Positions 11,692 through 24,700 of a stretch of 64,000 nt of DNA are shown piece by piece (position 1 is the first letter of the stretch; each line of letters opens with the position of its first letter). This stretch comes from Brienomyrus brachyistius (lineage: Eukaryota; Chordata; Actinopteri; Osteoglossiformes; Mormyridae). The translations under genes were made by a program, and so were the position numbers. The stretch spans positions 10,200,435 to 10,264,434 of the forward strand of contig NC_064538.1 in assembly GCF_023856365.1 (NCBI RefSeq), written 5' to 3'. The notes below the pieces were generated by a model. That model had not been told where the DNA came from, did not search any database, and was given only the letters and a program-made list of their open reading frames with translations.

Positions 11692-12523
11692 ATGTCCAGC
11701 GAGAAGAATTTCCCAATGGCTCATGGGAAGGGACAGGCACGACGGCGGCTTTTCGGGCCTGTAGACCATGAACTGCTACAAGTGGATTACCAGACCGCCC
11801 TGAACAGGGAGCTGGAGGATGCTAGACGTCGCTGGGGTTTTGACTTCCTTACTGAGACTCCTTTGGAGGGGAGTTGCTTCATCTGGGAGGGGGTCTCAGG
11901 GTCGATGCTTCCCTCACTGTATCGCTCATCCAGGATTCCCCAAGAAACTGGCTTGAACATCAAGGAAAACGTATCTCGCATTCCAGAGAGGTACATCTCC
12001 CGGAGCCTGACCCTGGAACAGACATCCGAGAAGAACCAGGCTGGCAAGATGAAGAGGAAGCAGACCAGCATTACAGGTGTGTAGCGGACGGATAATGTGA
12101 GTGGGGTGCAGTCAGTCAGGAAGGCGGTGTCACCATTTGGAGAAGTGCTACAGCCAGATGAAGAGTGAACGTGAGAGGGTGCTGTACTGGGACAGAGAGG
12201 TGGTGTGTAGGAATGTAGCAGTGGAGGAAGCTGACTGTCCATTTACTAGATGGTCATTTTGAGTCCTAGTAGTAACTGAAATCACCATGTAAATGATACA
12301 AAGTTTAGTAAAATTGCTGGTCACACAGTTGGAAAATTCTGAATAATTTCAGTCCTCTGTGAAATGTATTGAAATGTGCTATAAAAGTCATGGCTGTACT
12401 CTTCAGTGTCCTGGCCCAGTCTCACAATGTCATGCTCATTAACTCCACTCCTTTCTGTTTCCAATAGATTTCTACAAGTCTAAGCGCCGTATGGTGGCCA
12501 CACCCAGGAAGTCAGGGCAGTGA
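11692..12523 (+). CDS. cdkn1a: Cyclin-dependent kinase inhibitor 1A (p21)
   Basis: Two coding exons, 11692-12076 and 12468-12523, give 146 aa. The N-terminal cyclin-binding Cy motif reads RRRLFGPVD (about residues 17-25). The CDK-binding helix region contains RRWGFDFLTETPLEG (about 46-60). The C-terminus has the PCNA-binding PIP box QTSITDFY followed by KSKRRMVATPRK, a nuclear localisation signal. The PIP box is split by the intron (ITA-CAG|GT with GAT formed across the junction), as in mammals. p21 blocks cyclin-CDK complexes and PCNA-dependent DNA synthesis in the nucleus. The start is the first ATG after the acceptor at 11687. The protein is slightly shorter than the 164 aa of human. Confidence 0.95.
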
Positions 12524-14015
12524 GCAGAGCGGGATGGTTGTGGAGGAGCAGAACTTCCTGCCTCTGCGACAACCATGCCGGGGTCCATACTAACACAATC
12601 GGGAAGCTAACTGAATTATTCAAGTACACACCAATTGTAAAAACCTCTTTATTTGTTTAAAGTACAGATGGATCTCCATCAAGGACAAGCATCGGTATTT
12701 GGCAACTTGTGCTTTCTAAGTTGGGGTTTAAAGTAGGATATATGGTGTTTCAGGTTCATGGCAGTGTCAGAATTCAGACCTTAAACACTGTCCATATAGC
12801 ACTGATGGCATTGTAGGTCCAAATTCCTAAAGCCTGTGGTATACTTGTATCGCTATCATTCTACTGAAACACAATGACAGACTCAGTCAGTCATTTTTTG
12901 ATAGATTATTTTGTTATTGCTGCTTGAATTGTAACTATTTATTTAACTGCATTTTTTTTCATTTCCATAAAAACAGTTAGATTCAGTGACCACAAACATA
13001 TATACAGAACTTCCACTGAATTTTACAGTGGCATGGAGGTACTACAGCAATGTCATTTTCCTGCAAATGCTGCTATAAACTGAGTATAAATTTCAGCCTT
13101 TGACATCTCCTCCCACCTTTAGCAGTGGATGTCCTGGCAGCCATTCTCTGGGTCTGCCTCCGGACCTGATTCTCAGGCGCCTCTCAGGACAGACCGGGCT
13201 TTTTGTTGTCTCAGTACAGACTTGGTTATATTCCTGGAGTAGCACTTAGTCTTTGGATCTGCCTGAGCTGTAGCTGTGTAGCAGTTCCATATATATACAA
13301 TTCTAGAAAGAAGGCAAGTTCAGTTTTTCATCAAAAGTACTTTAGCCCCTCCAAAGGCTCTGTCCCTATTTATGATCACTGATGATCAACCAAGACGTCT
13401 TCCTTCAGGGTGGGTTAAACTGAATGTAGCTACATTGAAGTTCATATTGTCAGCATTACACTTTGTGATGACTATGTAGCCAAACCATTACAGATTACAT
13501 TATTACATGGTTTATCTGGTATTACAGATAATCCATGATATATAAAGTCATGGTTCAGCTGTAATTCATGTCATTTCTTTATTTATGCATTGTTGTCTGT
13601 TTTGTTAAATCACTATTTATTCCTATTGCGCCAATATAATTTTCCCTCTACTTGGCCATTGAGGAGGATTCTCAGTATCTGGCCTGATTAATGGACTTGT
13701 AGACATCTGACATACGGCTAGATGGGAGCGATGCCACCTGCTGTCTTAGGAAATGCAGAGGGTTATATCAGAGAAAGTTGGTAATGCAATTTCTCCATAA
13801 AAAAGTTCTCCATTTTGCACGTATAGCTTCCTTTGTAAATATAATTATTTTGCACATAAAACTTGCTCATGTTAAAATCATGAAATATATTATTTATTAA
13901 GGACTGTGCAAATTGCAATTAAAATATTTCTATTCTGTCAAATGTGCCTTTTCCTTTGTCACTGTGTTTTGTATTTGCTTAAAGAAGTAACATGTATAAT
14001 ATAATATACCTTTGT
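12524..14015 (+). other. cdkn1a 3' UTR and flanking DNA
   Basis: Sequence without coding content follows the p21 stop. CDKN1A 3' UTRs are usually long. The last good poly(A) candidate before the SINE is ATTAAA at about 13918, which would give a UTR of about 1.4 kb. No transcript end can be fixed from sequence alone. Confidence 0.4.
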
Positions 14016-14027
14016 GATTGTCCTACA

Positions 14028-14384
14028 GGGGCGGCATGGTGGTGCAGTGGTTAGCACTGTTGCCTCACACCTCTGGGACCCGGGTTCGAGTCTCCGCCTG
14101 GGTCACATGTGTGTGGAGTTTGCATGTTCTCCCCATGTCGTCGTGGGGTTTCCTCCAGGTACTCCGGTTTCCCCCCACAGTCCAAAAACATGCTGAGGCT
14201 AATTGAAGTCGCTAAATTGCCCATAGGTGTGCATGTGTGAGTGAATGGTGTGTGAGTGTGCCCTGCGATGGGCTGGCCCCCCATCCTGGGTTATTCCCTG
14301 CCTCGTGCCCATTGCTTCTGGGATAGGCTCCGGACCCCCCGCGACCCAATAGGATAAGCGGTTTGGAAAATGGATGGATGGATG
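14028..14384 (+). mobile_element. Full-length tRNA-headed SINE with target-site duplication
   Basis: A 357-bp element opens with a Pol III A-box-like TGGTGCAGTGG and B-box-like GGGTTCGAGTC. It continues through a conserved body and ends in ATGGATGGATGG. A perfect 12-bp direct repeat, GATTGTCCTACA, flanks it at 14016-14027 and 14385-14396, which is the mark of LINE-driven retroposition. Other copies or fragments of the same family lie at 427-511, 56493-56851, 61490-61646 and 63297-63513. Confidence 0.85.
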
Positions 14385-14396
14385 GATTGTCCTACA

Positions 14397-17300
14397 AGGG
14401 AACCCCAACTAGGTCCAGTAAAATTGTTCTCACATAACACAAGAAAACACATCATGCCGCTATGACACGGTAAAGCACCATAGATTGAACAAATAATCTC
14501 TGTTTCACTTATCCAAACTCGCTCCAGTACTTGCACCAAAAAAAAGTGAAATGTGTTTCTCCGCACTAAAAGTGTAGGTGCCTAACACTTTGCAAAATTA
14601 GTTTCCTTAACTAGCAACAAATGGCTCTGTACCATTAAAGCCAATTTAAAACATACTGAAAGGTGAATATGACTGATCCTTAAAGAAGGAAGTACAAAAC
14701 TGCAACTTTCCTTGTCAATTCCACAACAAAAGTGGCAGGAGTACAGGGCAGTTACACAAAAGATAAACAGCATCACACTGGCTTACTCATGCAGAGAGAG
14801 CCATGCAATACACACCAGCACTTAGTGGTCAGCGTAGGAAAAGATGCTTCTGTTTTATGGATCACAATAGATTTAGCTAGTCATGCACCTTAAAGGAACT
14901 ACAGTGATACAAAATGCTGAATATTTTTGCCGACTTAGGCACAAGCTATTCAGTTTCCCCAAGAGTGTTTGAATGACCTCATTAACCTTTCTCATCTGTG
15001 AAGCGGGAACATAATTTTCTGTGCATGTTCGGATTTGTACAACACTCAAAGTAACCGATGATTGTTTCCCAGAAAAGGGAGAGCCCTCTACCTCATTTCC
15101 CACATTTTAACTAATAATAGAAAATTCCAGGTAACACTGAAACAGTTTAGTCAGTTTTGATCAAAATCACTTCTTTGAAATCATGGTATAGTCTTATAAA
15201 TACCATAAAATCTTTTTCTGAAATCTAAACCAGGACAAAGACTCATTTAAGGTACACAGTTCCATTATAACGGGAAAAATTACAATAATTTCTGTGACAA
15301 ATTCGGTATCATTAATGGCAAGGAACACATCCAGAGCATAATATCTAGAATAAGCTTAGGTTCTGTTATGTATAGCACCATTCACTCACGATTTACCATG
15401 AATGTTAAAATTTGTAATCATGTCAAGAAAGCAGAACATTTGTTGCTACCAGAGCCCTATAATGTGAATAAAAGAAGCCCTTCTAGAAACTAGAGAAAAA
15501 CTAGTCTCATAGATTACGTAACACAGCCCCCACGTTCAGAAGGTAGTTTTGGTTAAACAGGCAAAGATCATACAGTTAGAGAGAACACTTACTTACCGCT
15601 GCTGTGTAACTGCTACGTATAAATACCACGTTAGCTACAAAGCAACGATTATTCCAGAGTAAATGCACACCAGTAGTTAAATTAACTGTAAAGGGGTATT
15701 TATATATGGTGGTTAAAGATAAAAAGTGCAGCAGTAACTTGGACCGTCGGCCTACACATGCAAAGATAGTCATATATTCATACTGAGTGTTTCACACTGA
15801 GGTGTTAAACTGCCATTCCATTTCCTGTGGAGAGCTGAGCAGATCTTCTGTTTAGTTGTCTCCTTTTAGATTGCAAAACAAGACATCGCGTTTGACCAAC
15901 CGTGTTAAAGACATTCAGTAACAGTGGCTGTCTGTAATTCAGCATCAAAAATTGTGCACACTTTAAGCAAGTGTGCAGTTTGGTGGCTGGTTTACGAGAA
16001 ACAGGAAGTTAATAAACCCTGGTCTTTTTTGACAGTTTTTTTTTTTTTGACGAGTTTATGGAGGAAGTCTTGCGCTGTTGTCATAGTAATGGGTAAAGGA
16101 AACTTTTGTATGGTGAAAAAAAGTCATGAACCAGGTCATGAAGCAATAGGAATTCAGTTTTTAGAAAGACTTCAGGGTGCTGAACGTTCTGCCAACAACT
16201 GATTAAGGTTTAATTTTTCAGAATGCGTAATGCTTGTGCGACTTAAGGTAAGAGTCTATCTCAGTCTCATCTTTTAATATTTGCAGTCAAATTAGGTCAT
16301 ATTCACAAATGAAACACGTCTGGCAATGGCGTGGCATGATTCAAAATTTTATGTTTATGCTAAATACCGTACAGTTACACATTGTTAAGTGTTTTGGGGC
16401 ACTCATTTTCGGAAAGGCACTATATCAGAATTGTTCCATTCATAATGACCATTTTTATTCTGCTGTGTGTGTGTGTGTGTGAGAGTAGGTGTCCATAGCA
16501 AATTATTATCACAGTGACTCAGTTGTTTAAGAAGATTTTAAAGAAGCCTACAGATGCTTCCTTAAAAGCTTCTGATTTTCATGGTGCACCATCAGGGACT
16601 ACTGCCATGTCAAAGCATGTAACTGATTCACGTCTTACAGTTGTACTGCTGAAGACTGTACAATACAAGCTAGACAGGTGGTTTTTTCCTCTATGATTTA
16701 AATTAAAATTTAATTAAGATTCAATTATTTGTAAAGATTTTTTAAAAATCATACAAATTATGTATAAACTGCATATTCTTTAATGGATATTCTGTAGTAA
16801 CAGAGGAGATGGGACAATTTGTCGAACGGAGTCAGTCATTCTAAAGGAAGCATTAATCTTCCTGCATGATTATGCATCCCCCCCCCAAACACTATTGATG
16901 TTTAGCAAACAAGCACAACTTTACTTTGGAAGGAAAAATACTTTTCCGTTGTTCTTCTACATTTTACAAAAATGAAATTATTTAAGAATTGTCCCACGTC
17001 GCTCCTAAATAAGTAATACTTTGTCTTGGAAATCAATGTTTAATTTGTCTTACACATTTTCAGGTGCAAAAAGCATAGGTCATATATCCATTTTTGAACA
17101 GCTGAACTGGTGTATTATTTTATGTCTAATTTTAGCTGTACTGTACTAGTAACTGATTATATCTAGTAAGGAGTAATGCAGAACTGCTCAGGTTAATTAA
17201 TGAATAATACACTGGGCTTCTATTTTTGATAACTGAAATACCTGGCTAATTGTAGAATTTTCATGGTTGCCCAAGAACTGAATTTCTGTAGCACAGTTTC

Positions 17301-18730
17301 ACATTGTCTATAGACAGTTACCACAATATTGTTGGTAATATATAATGTGACAAATCTATTTATCTATTTGGTAAAAGTACAAAATGACAAAAGCAGACCT
17401 TTTGTTTTTAACAGGTCTCTAGATATATTGTGAGAGCTGTGTTTGAAGACACTGGCCTTGTTCAGTGTCATTTTGTAGTGATTATCGTGCAGGTAACATT
17501 AACTGTAAACTTCATTAAAATGATGGCCATGGACAATCTGCTACAATTTTCATCTTTTTTTCTAGGGCGAATCATGTCCCAAGTCAAATAATTAATTTTC
17601 ACCTTTTGAAATAATGATAATTTAAAGGTAAAAGATTTTTTCAGTACTGCTGAAGCTTAACTTTACTTGGATATGCACCCTGCTCTTTAATGAGGTTTTC
17701 CTGATTGTCAGATCGCGGGCGATAAGCTAAATAACCCTTTGCTGCAGTGTGTGTCAACCACGCCGAGGGCCTGATGATAGGTTTGTAAACAGAAACTAGC
17801 TTTTTCTGGTATATCACCAGGAAGCCTTGCTTCCTCCATTGTTGTCCAGCTCTGTGTGGTATGTCATGTGACTTATAGAACTGGATATAAAAAAAAGCAA
17901 TTTATGTGAGAAACAGCGTTTTAGTACATTTATGATATAGTACTTTAGCTGGGAAATCTTTTCACCCAGCATTCTTGCAAAGAAATTAGACACAATGTAT
18001 AATTATATGGTTAACACTGTCAGCAACATCAGGCAGCATTTGTCACTTACGTGCATGTAAATAATCTTGTTCTGCATTTTGTACAAGCAAACTGCTAACT
18101 GCATATCGTGGTAAATGAACTACTGCAAACCGTCCAAACTAACATTCGGACACAAAGTTTGCTTCACATGGTCATGCATGGGCATAGTGAATGATTGCAC
18201 ATTATTTTGTTGATAAAACGGTGCTTATGCAGACTTCTCACATGTCAGAAAGATGATATATGCTAATATGACACCACTTTGGCCTACTTTTTTTCAACCA
18301 TACAGGAAATAATGCAAGAAACCCGACTGTTTATTAGAAAGAGACTAAGGCTTCTTTGAAAATATAAAGATATTAACTATTCATTTAAAATGAACTGTTA
18401 GAGTATAGGTACTAACAGGAAAAATAATTCCGTAATTCCAACACTTGGAAAAGGTACATTAAATTTAACAATCTCATCTAAGGTACACCCATGCCTTGTG
18501 TTCTGTTCTGCCTGGGACAGGTTCCCGGCCCCAGTGACCATGATCTGGATATGTAGTTAGAAGGTGGATGCATTGATGGATGGGTTAAATTTGTACTCAC
18601 TGAAAACTCTAGGATTAATCTGTCGAATTTGTCATTCAGAATAGTAAAAATAGTAATCTTTGTAATTAGTTGCTTTGGTACACTGAAGTGGGAGATCTGA
18701 ATGAAACTGATCAAATGTGTCCAATTTCAG
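14397..18730. other. Intergenic region between cdkn1a and rab44
   Basis: About 4.3 kb with no recognisable coding exon. It must contain the rab44 promoter and any leader exon, but I could not place them. A (TG)n microsatellite lies at about 16461-16481 and a worn SINE-tail fragment at 18486-18590 (GGTGGATGCATTGATGGATGG). Confidence 0.55.
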
Positions 18731-18748
18731 GAATTTCTGTGAATTACA

Positions 18749-21700
18749 ATGTCAGGCAAGAAGTCAGGAAAAGCCCGGAGAATGGGCTCCACCCGCAAAG
18801 ATTTGCGTGGTCTGGGCAGCCAGATGAGGGACAAAGAGGCAGACGTCTTTGCCACCCTGTCGGAGGAATCAAGGACCATGGAACATGAATCAGCAACCAC
18901 AGGGGGAGAACCAAAGCCTATAGAGGAGGGATCAAGACCCATGGGAGAAGAATCATGGACCACAGGGGGAGAATCAAAGTGTACGGAGGACTCAATGGCT
19001 GTCGGGGTTGCATCTTGGTCCATGGAGAGAAACTCTGGGACCACAGAGGAGAAACGAGAGGTGGACTATAAACCAGAAGAAAGTTCCCTGTCAGAGAAAA
19101 CAGCATCTTTGTTGGCACTCGCCCCATCACATGACCCTTACTCTGCTGACTCACCTCACCTGGAATCTCACAAGATGGAGAAAAAAAAGAGAATGGGGTC
19201 CACTCGCAGAAAGCTTCCCACAGATTTGGAAGAACAGAGAAGGGAAGGGTGGGATGGTGCAGAGCAAGAGGAATGGCAAGGGGCTGCTAAGCATGCAGTG
19301 GACAAGCAAGCTGGAAGCAAGACAGCCCAACCATTAGGAGAGTTACACACAGAGCCACAAAAGGCTAGTGAGTGTCTGGAAGGAAGGGAAGAATCTACTA
19401 TCACAGGAACACAGCATGCGATCCACATTTTAGAGGTGTCCACAATTGAGAACAAATCAGCTGATTCTCAGTTGTTCCCTCAAAGTATGTACAGTGAAGA
19501 AGCTCAAAAGAATAAACAATTACACTTAACCAATGAGAGCAATTTCATTATGAATTTAGACCAATCAGAAGGGAGGCTAACCGATGAAGACACCAGTGAT
19601 AGAGACCTGCTCCTCAGAGAACTTCAATCAACAGACAGTGGTCAATTGGGCCATGCTGATGTTGCTCTACAGCTGCCAAAATCAGAAAAAAACACTGAAC
19701 CTGAGGACAACAAACATGAAATGACTCATTTTGAGCATAAAAAGAGGAAGATGGGCTCTACACGTAAGGGGGGGCGTGGCTTACAAATAAAAAGTGACAG
19801 GGAACAAGAGATTGATATTTTACCTGAGGAGATGCTAAGAAGCTCTGGAGACCTTGTGGACGTATGTGTGCTACAGGGCAAAGAGTCACAAGAGAAAAGC
19901 AGACTTGATGTGATACAGTATGTTAGCAAGGAACACGTAACAAAGGAAGGTTTGCTGGACATGGAGGAGAACGAGGAGGCAGAGGCGTTAACGAGAACCG
20001 ATAGGGATAAAGAACAGGAGAAACACAAAATCACAAAAGAAACAAATGAGAAACATACAATATCAGGGTTTCTGGGCACAGATATGGTTGAGAAAGGGGA
20101 GACACAGGAAGCAACAGTAACAGATATTGTTGAAGACATTTTGGTAGACATGGAAGGGAGGGAGAGAGATAGATCAAGAGGCACAGGCATAGCTGAGGAA
20201 AATATGAAACCAGAGGTAAGAGAAACAGCAATTAGAGCTCCAGGATTAGGGGGAACTGGCATGGTTGACAGGGAGACAGAGGAGACAACAGGAACTAGAA
20301 TTCTTGAATTTAACGAGACTCACAGACTTAGAGAAACACACGTATTAGAAGACAATGTGGCACAAGAGAACCGAGGAACAGATGGAGGACAAAGAGATGA
20401 GGCAGAGAAAGAGAGTGTAGCAGATGTCGTTCTGGAGGTAAATGTGATGAAATATGAAGGTGCAAGCAATGAGAAAGAGAGTACAAAAGAGGAAGAAGGA
20501 GATGGTGCAGAGGCTAAAAAAACAGGAAAGAACTGGAGGCAAACACAGCTGATGCAGATTGACTTGAATATGTTAGAGTCATTTTCTTCGGAAAAGTATG
20601 AGCAAGAAGTTACAGAAAGAGAGAAGAATTCACCATTAGAGAACCCTTCAGTGGAGAGTTCTTTATTTCATGATGAATCCAAAACCTTTATTCCAGAGGA
20701 ACAAGTAAAGTTCACTCCATTTGAGGATCTGCTGGAACCCTGTGAGAATAGCCAATTCTATAAATCAAGCCATATGGAAGCACCATCTACAGAAGATGAA
20801 AACAAACAAAATGTTATAGTGCCCCAAGAATGGGAAAACTTAGGCAAAAACATTAAGACAGAATCAACTCATGGGAATGCCAGAAAAAATAAGATGGAGA
20901 ACAGAAGTACAGGGGCAGGTGATGATCAAAGTGTATTAGAAGAAATAAGAGCAGAAAAGGTAGATGTGAAGCTGGAGAGAGAGGAGAAAGGGCAAGAAGA
21001 AAGTTGGGCCATCACTGAGGAACTGAACACCATCTTGAGGGACACAGGGGTATTAAAGGAACTTGATATACAGGAAGGTGATAAAAGCGTGGCAGAGCAG
21101 AAGCAAACTCCCCTGGTTGTGGAGGAGGTCAAAGGAGAACCAGAGGTAGATATGGTAGGAGGAATCAAGGAGAATAAATGGAAGTTGGCAGAAAAGGGAG
21201 ACATAAAAATGAAAGGGACAAATATTGCAATGGAAGAGAGTGTAGCGGTCTCTCAGGAATTCTCCAAAACAGAAACCACAGACCGCAAAAAGGATGATTC
21301 TAGCTACATTTATGATCCTTTCCATAATGTGTCAGTAGATCCAATAGTAACCGAGAGGACTGCTGCCAATACCCTGTCATTGGAGATGAATCAAAAATCT
21401 GATGAGAGCTTTCAGAAAGAATCCACTCATATGCAGAAAAGGAAAAAAATGGGCTCTTCTCGCAAGGGAGGCAGGGGCCTACATAAGGAGACAGAAACGA
21501 GTAAAGGATTCAGCAAGATAGATGGGTTAGAAATCAGTGTGCAACAAGAGGAAAGAGAAGAGGAAAAGGCAACATTGGTAAAGCAAAATGTTATAAATGT
21601 GGTAATGGAGATGACAAAAGAGGAAACAAAAATCAGTATGGCAGAGGTGACATCAAAAAGCAAAGAGAAAGTCAAGATCACGAACGATAACAGCGGAGCT

Positions 21701-24700
21701 GAAGACTTTGAAAGCCAACAGAGTGTAACTGAGGATCCTACAGCAACTGAACAATTTGCCACTAATGTTGTAAAGGGCTTCGAACAGCATGAGGACTACT
21801 CAGACAGAGCATCCAGCAGGAGTGAGAAAAGAAGAAAGATGGGTACCTCTCACAGGAGAGGCAGGGAAAGGCTTAAAGAGAAGGAGATACAGGAAATGGC
21901 AGAGACTGAAGAGGAAACAATGGCTACAGACAATAAGGAATCTGCTACTGATGAAGTGATGAAATCAGTGCAAAATGAAGAGAGAGAATGTGGGAATGAG
22001 AAAGTAGAAAGGAAGAGTGGCAGTGGAAGTGGGAGCGACAAATCACTTACTTCCGTGGGCGTCATCCCAAATTTGCAGCGGCCCGAGAACTCGGCCATAA
22101 CCACACAACAGGAATGTTCAGAGTCGCAAGACACATTTCTGCCAGCAGCAAGGAGAAAAATGGGATCCAGACGTCAGGGACAGGATAACCTGAGGAAGCG
22201 GGATGTGGGTCTGGAATGGTCCGAGGGCTGCACTGCAGAGGCACATATAAATACTGCTGCCCTTCTGCAGAGGATACAGGAAATTTTCCATCAGCCTGAT
22301 GTTGAGGAGAAGGGTTGCATCACATGGGGAAATGTGCAGGTACCAATCTAGTAGGCTAATATATAACAATTGGATTGACTTTTTGACCATCAGTGTTTTT
22401 AAATGAATTATTGTAATGGAATGTTACTCATTAGGAAACGCATCAATTACATTAGAAAACTTACATTCATTACTGTATTCACCTAAATCAAGTAAATGAA
22501 AATTATGGTTATATATGTGTGAGCTACGCCAGTGGAAAGAAGGTAAAATGCATCTTTGGCATTCACGATATGCGTCACAGGGAAAAATCTTTATTAATGA
22601 CACATTATATTATAGCAAGCACTTCTAGATTTATGACTAGCTGCTGTCTTTCAGGGCCTGAGCCATGAGCTTGGTCTCAGCATTGAGGAACTTCACCAGG
22701 TGTTCCAGCAGCTGGATGGGGATCAGGACGGCCGGGTGACTCACCAGGACCTTACTGAAAGCCTTGGTGAGTCTTCACCATTTTATTAATCAATGTGGTG
22801 GACATATGCCCAGCAAGTCACTAGTGATTAGCACAGTAGTAAACGGTACAATTTGCTCAATTGCTGGAAAAACAATGAACACCATTATATGTGCCAAGTA
22901 TAATACCCAGCACCTAAAAGCCGATTCTTTCACCCTTTTGTGCACAAAACAGAATCCTGCAAGCAAGAACAGTATTTCCAATTCAAGAGGGAATATTCTG
23001 GAACCCACAGCTTGGGGTAAGAGGGTGTTGTGGTGGGGGTGGGCTAGACATGTGTAAGTTGCTAGCTGTACATTTTGTAAAATTGTCATTGGCCTTGTTT
23101 AAAAAGTCCTATACATAATATTATAGTGTTAACATATTTCTATAGCTTTCAACAAATCATAGTTTTATTATATGAATACAAAAAACATCCCATTTATGCA
23201 TTTTTAAATCCCCCGAAGTGACTGAATTTAACACTCAGATACGTTACACCTGATTCATTGTTTTTATTTACATTTACATTCTACTAATTCATCTGATGCT
23301 TTTATCCAAAGTGACTTACAGTAAAGAGAAGGATTACAATTCACGTGTGCCCCTTGCAGTCCTTTTCATGAAGCAGGGAAATGAAACGAGGTTGCATTTT
23401 AACTTTTGCATGTTTCTATTACATGCTTATTAATGGTCTATTTTCAGTTTTGCTCATTTACAGCACAATTTAAATTTGTGTCTAGTTCCTAATTATGATA
23501 TTTTCACAAATAAGTAAGAGAAAATATTGGTTGTGTTCATACCTGCATTGATTAATGTAAGCTCATGGGGGCTGCACTTACACAAAAATGTTCTGAGGGC
23601 AGAAGGAAAAATGATTGGTTCAGAGAGATAACCAATCAGACAGTAAATGAAGTGGGTTCAAGCAACTAGAGAAGGTGGAACCAACCAATCAGATGTCTGA
23701 ATAGGCTGGAATTCAAATGAGAACCAGACCTTGATGTGTGTACATACACATACACATACAAACACACACACACCATGACCAGCTTCTCATTGGAATTTCA
23801 GTAAAGGTTTTACCCATGTTTTGTGTCCTTTGCTGCTTGGAATAAGTTGGATAAGGGGTGGGAAGATGGATGGATATTTCTATTTCCTGATGGGGTCAAA
23901 ACTTATGCTGGTCTTTCTCTCTGCAGTACCTCAGGTGTCCACGGCAAAGCAGATTTTGGGGTCAAACCATCCATAAATGAGAACCTCCTGACTGGGTCAG
24001 GTCTCGCTCAGGCCGACCCCCACTTGAGAGAGGGGCAGGCACTCTGGGAGAAGAAGGGAACCCAGGCCAGGAGTGAGGATACAGGGTCGATAAGTAAGAC
24101 ACAGGAGAGTGAGGAGGCAGGGGAAAAAGAGGAAGAAAAGGATGAGGCAGGGAGTAAGGAGCAGGAGAGGGAAGAGGCAGGGGAAAAAGATGTGGAAACC
24201 GATGAGGCAGGGAGTAAGGAGCAGGAGAGGGAAGAGGCAGAGGAAAAAGATGTGGAAACCGATGAGGCAGGGAGTAAGGAGCAGGAGAGGGAAGAGGCAG
24301 AGGAAAAAGATGTGGAAACCGATGAGGCAGGGAGTAAGGAGCAGGAGAGGGAAGAGGCAGAGGAAAAAGATGTGGAAACCGATGAGGCAGGGAGTAAGGA
24401 GCAGGAGAGGGAAGAGGCAGAGGAAAAAGAGGAAGAAAAGGATGAGGCAGGGAGTAAGGAGCAGGAGAGGGAAGAGGCAGAGGAAAAAGATGTGGAAACC
24501 GATGAGGCAGGGAGTAAGGAGCAGGAGAGGGAAGAGGCAGAGGAAAAAGATGTGGAAACCGATGAGGCAGGGAGTAAGGAGCAGGAGAGGGAAGAGGCAG
24601 AGGAAAAAGAGGAAGAAAAGGATGAGGCAGGGAGTAAGGAGCAGGAGAGGGAAGAGGCAGAGGAAAAAGATGTGGAAACCGATGAGGCAGGGAGTAAGGA

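Noticed and set aside
14040..14100. tRNA gene
   Set aside because: A- and B-box-like sequences are present, but they form the head of a SINE with no intact cloverleaf.
23823..23934. Upstream extension of the giant frame starting at ATG 23823
   Set aside because: The sequence includes SINE-like GATGGATGG and a pyrimidine-tract acceptor, and a good in-frame join exists from the EF-hand exon at 22766.
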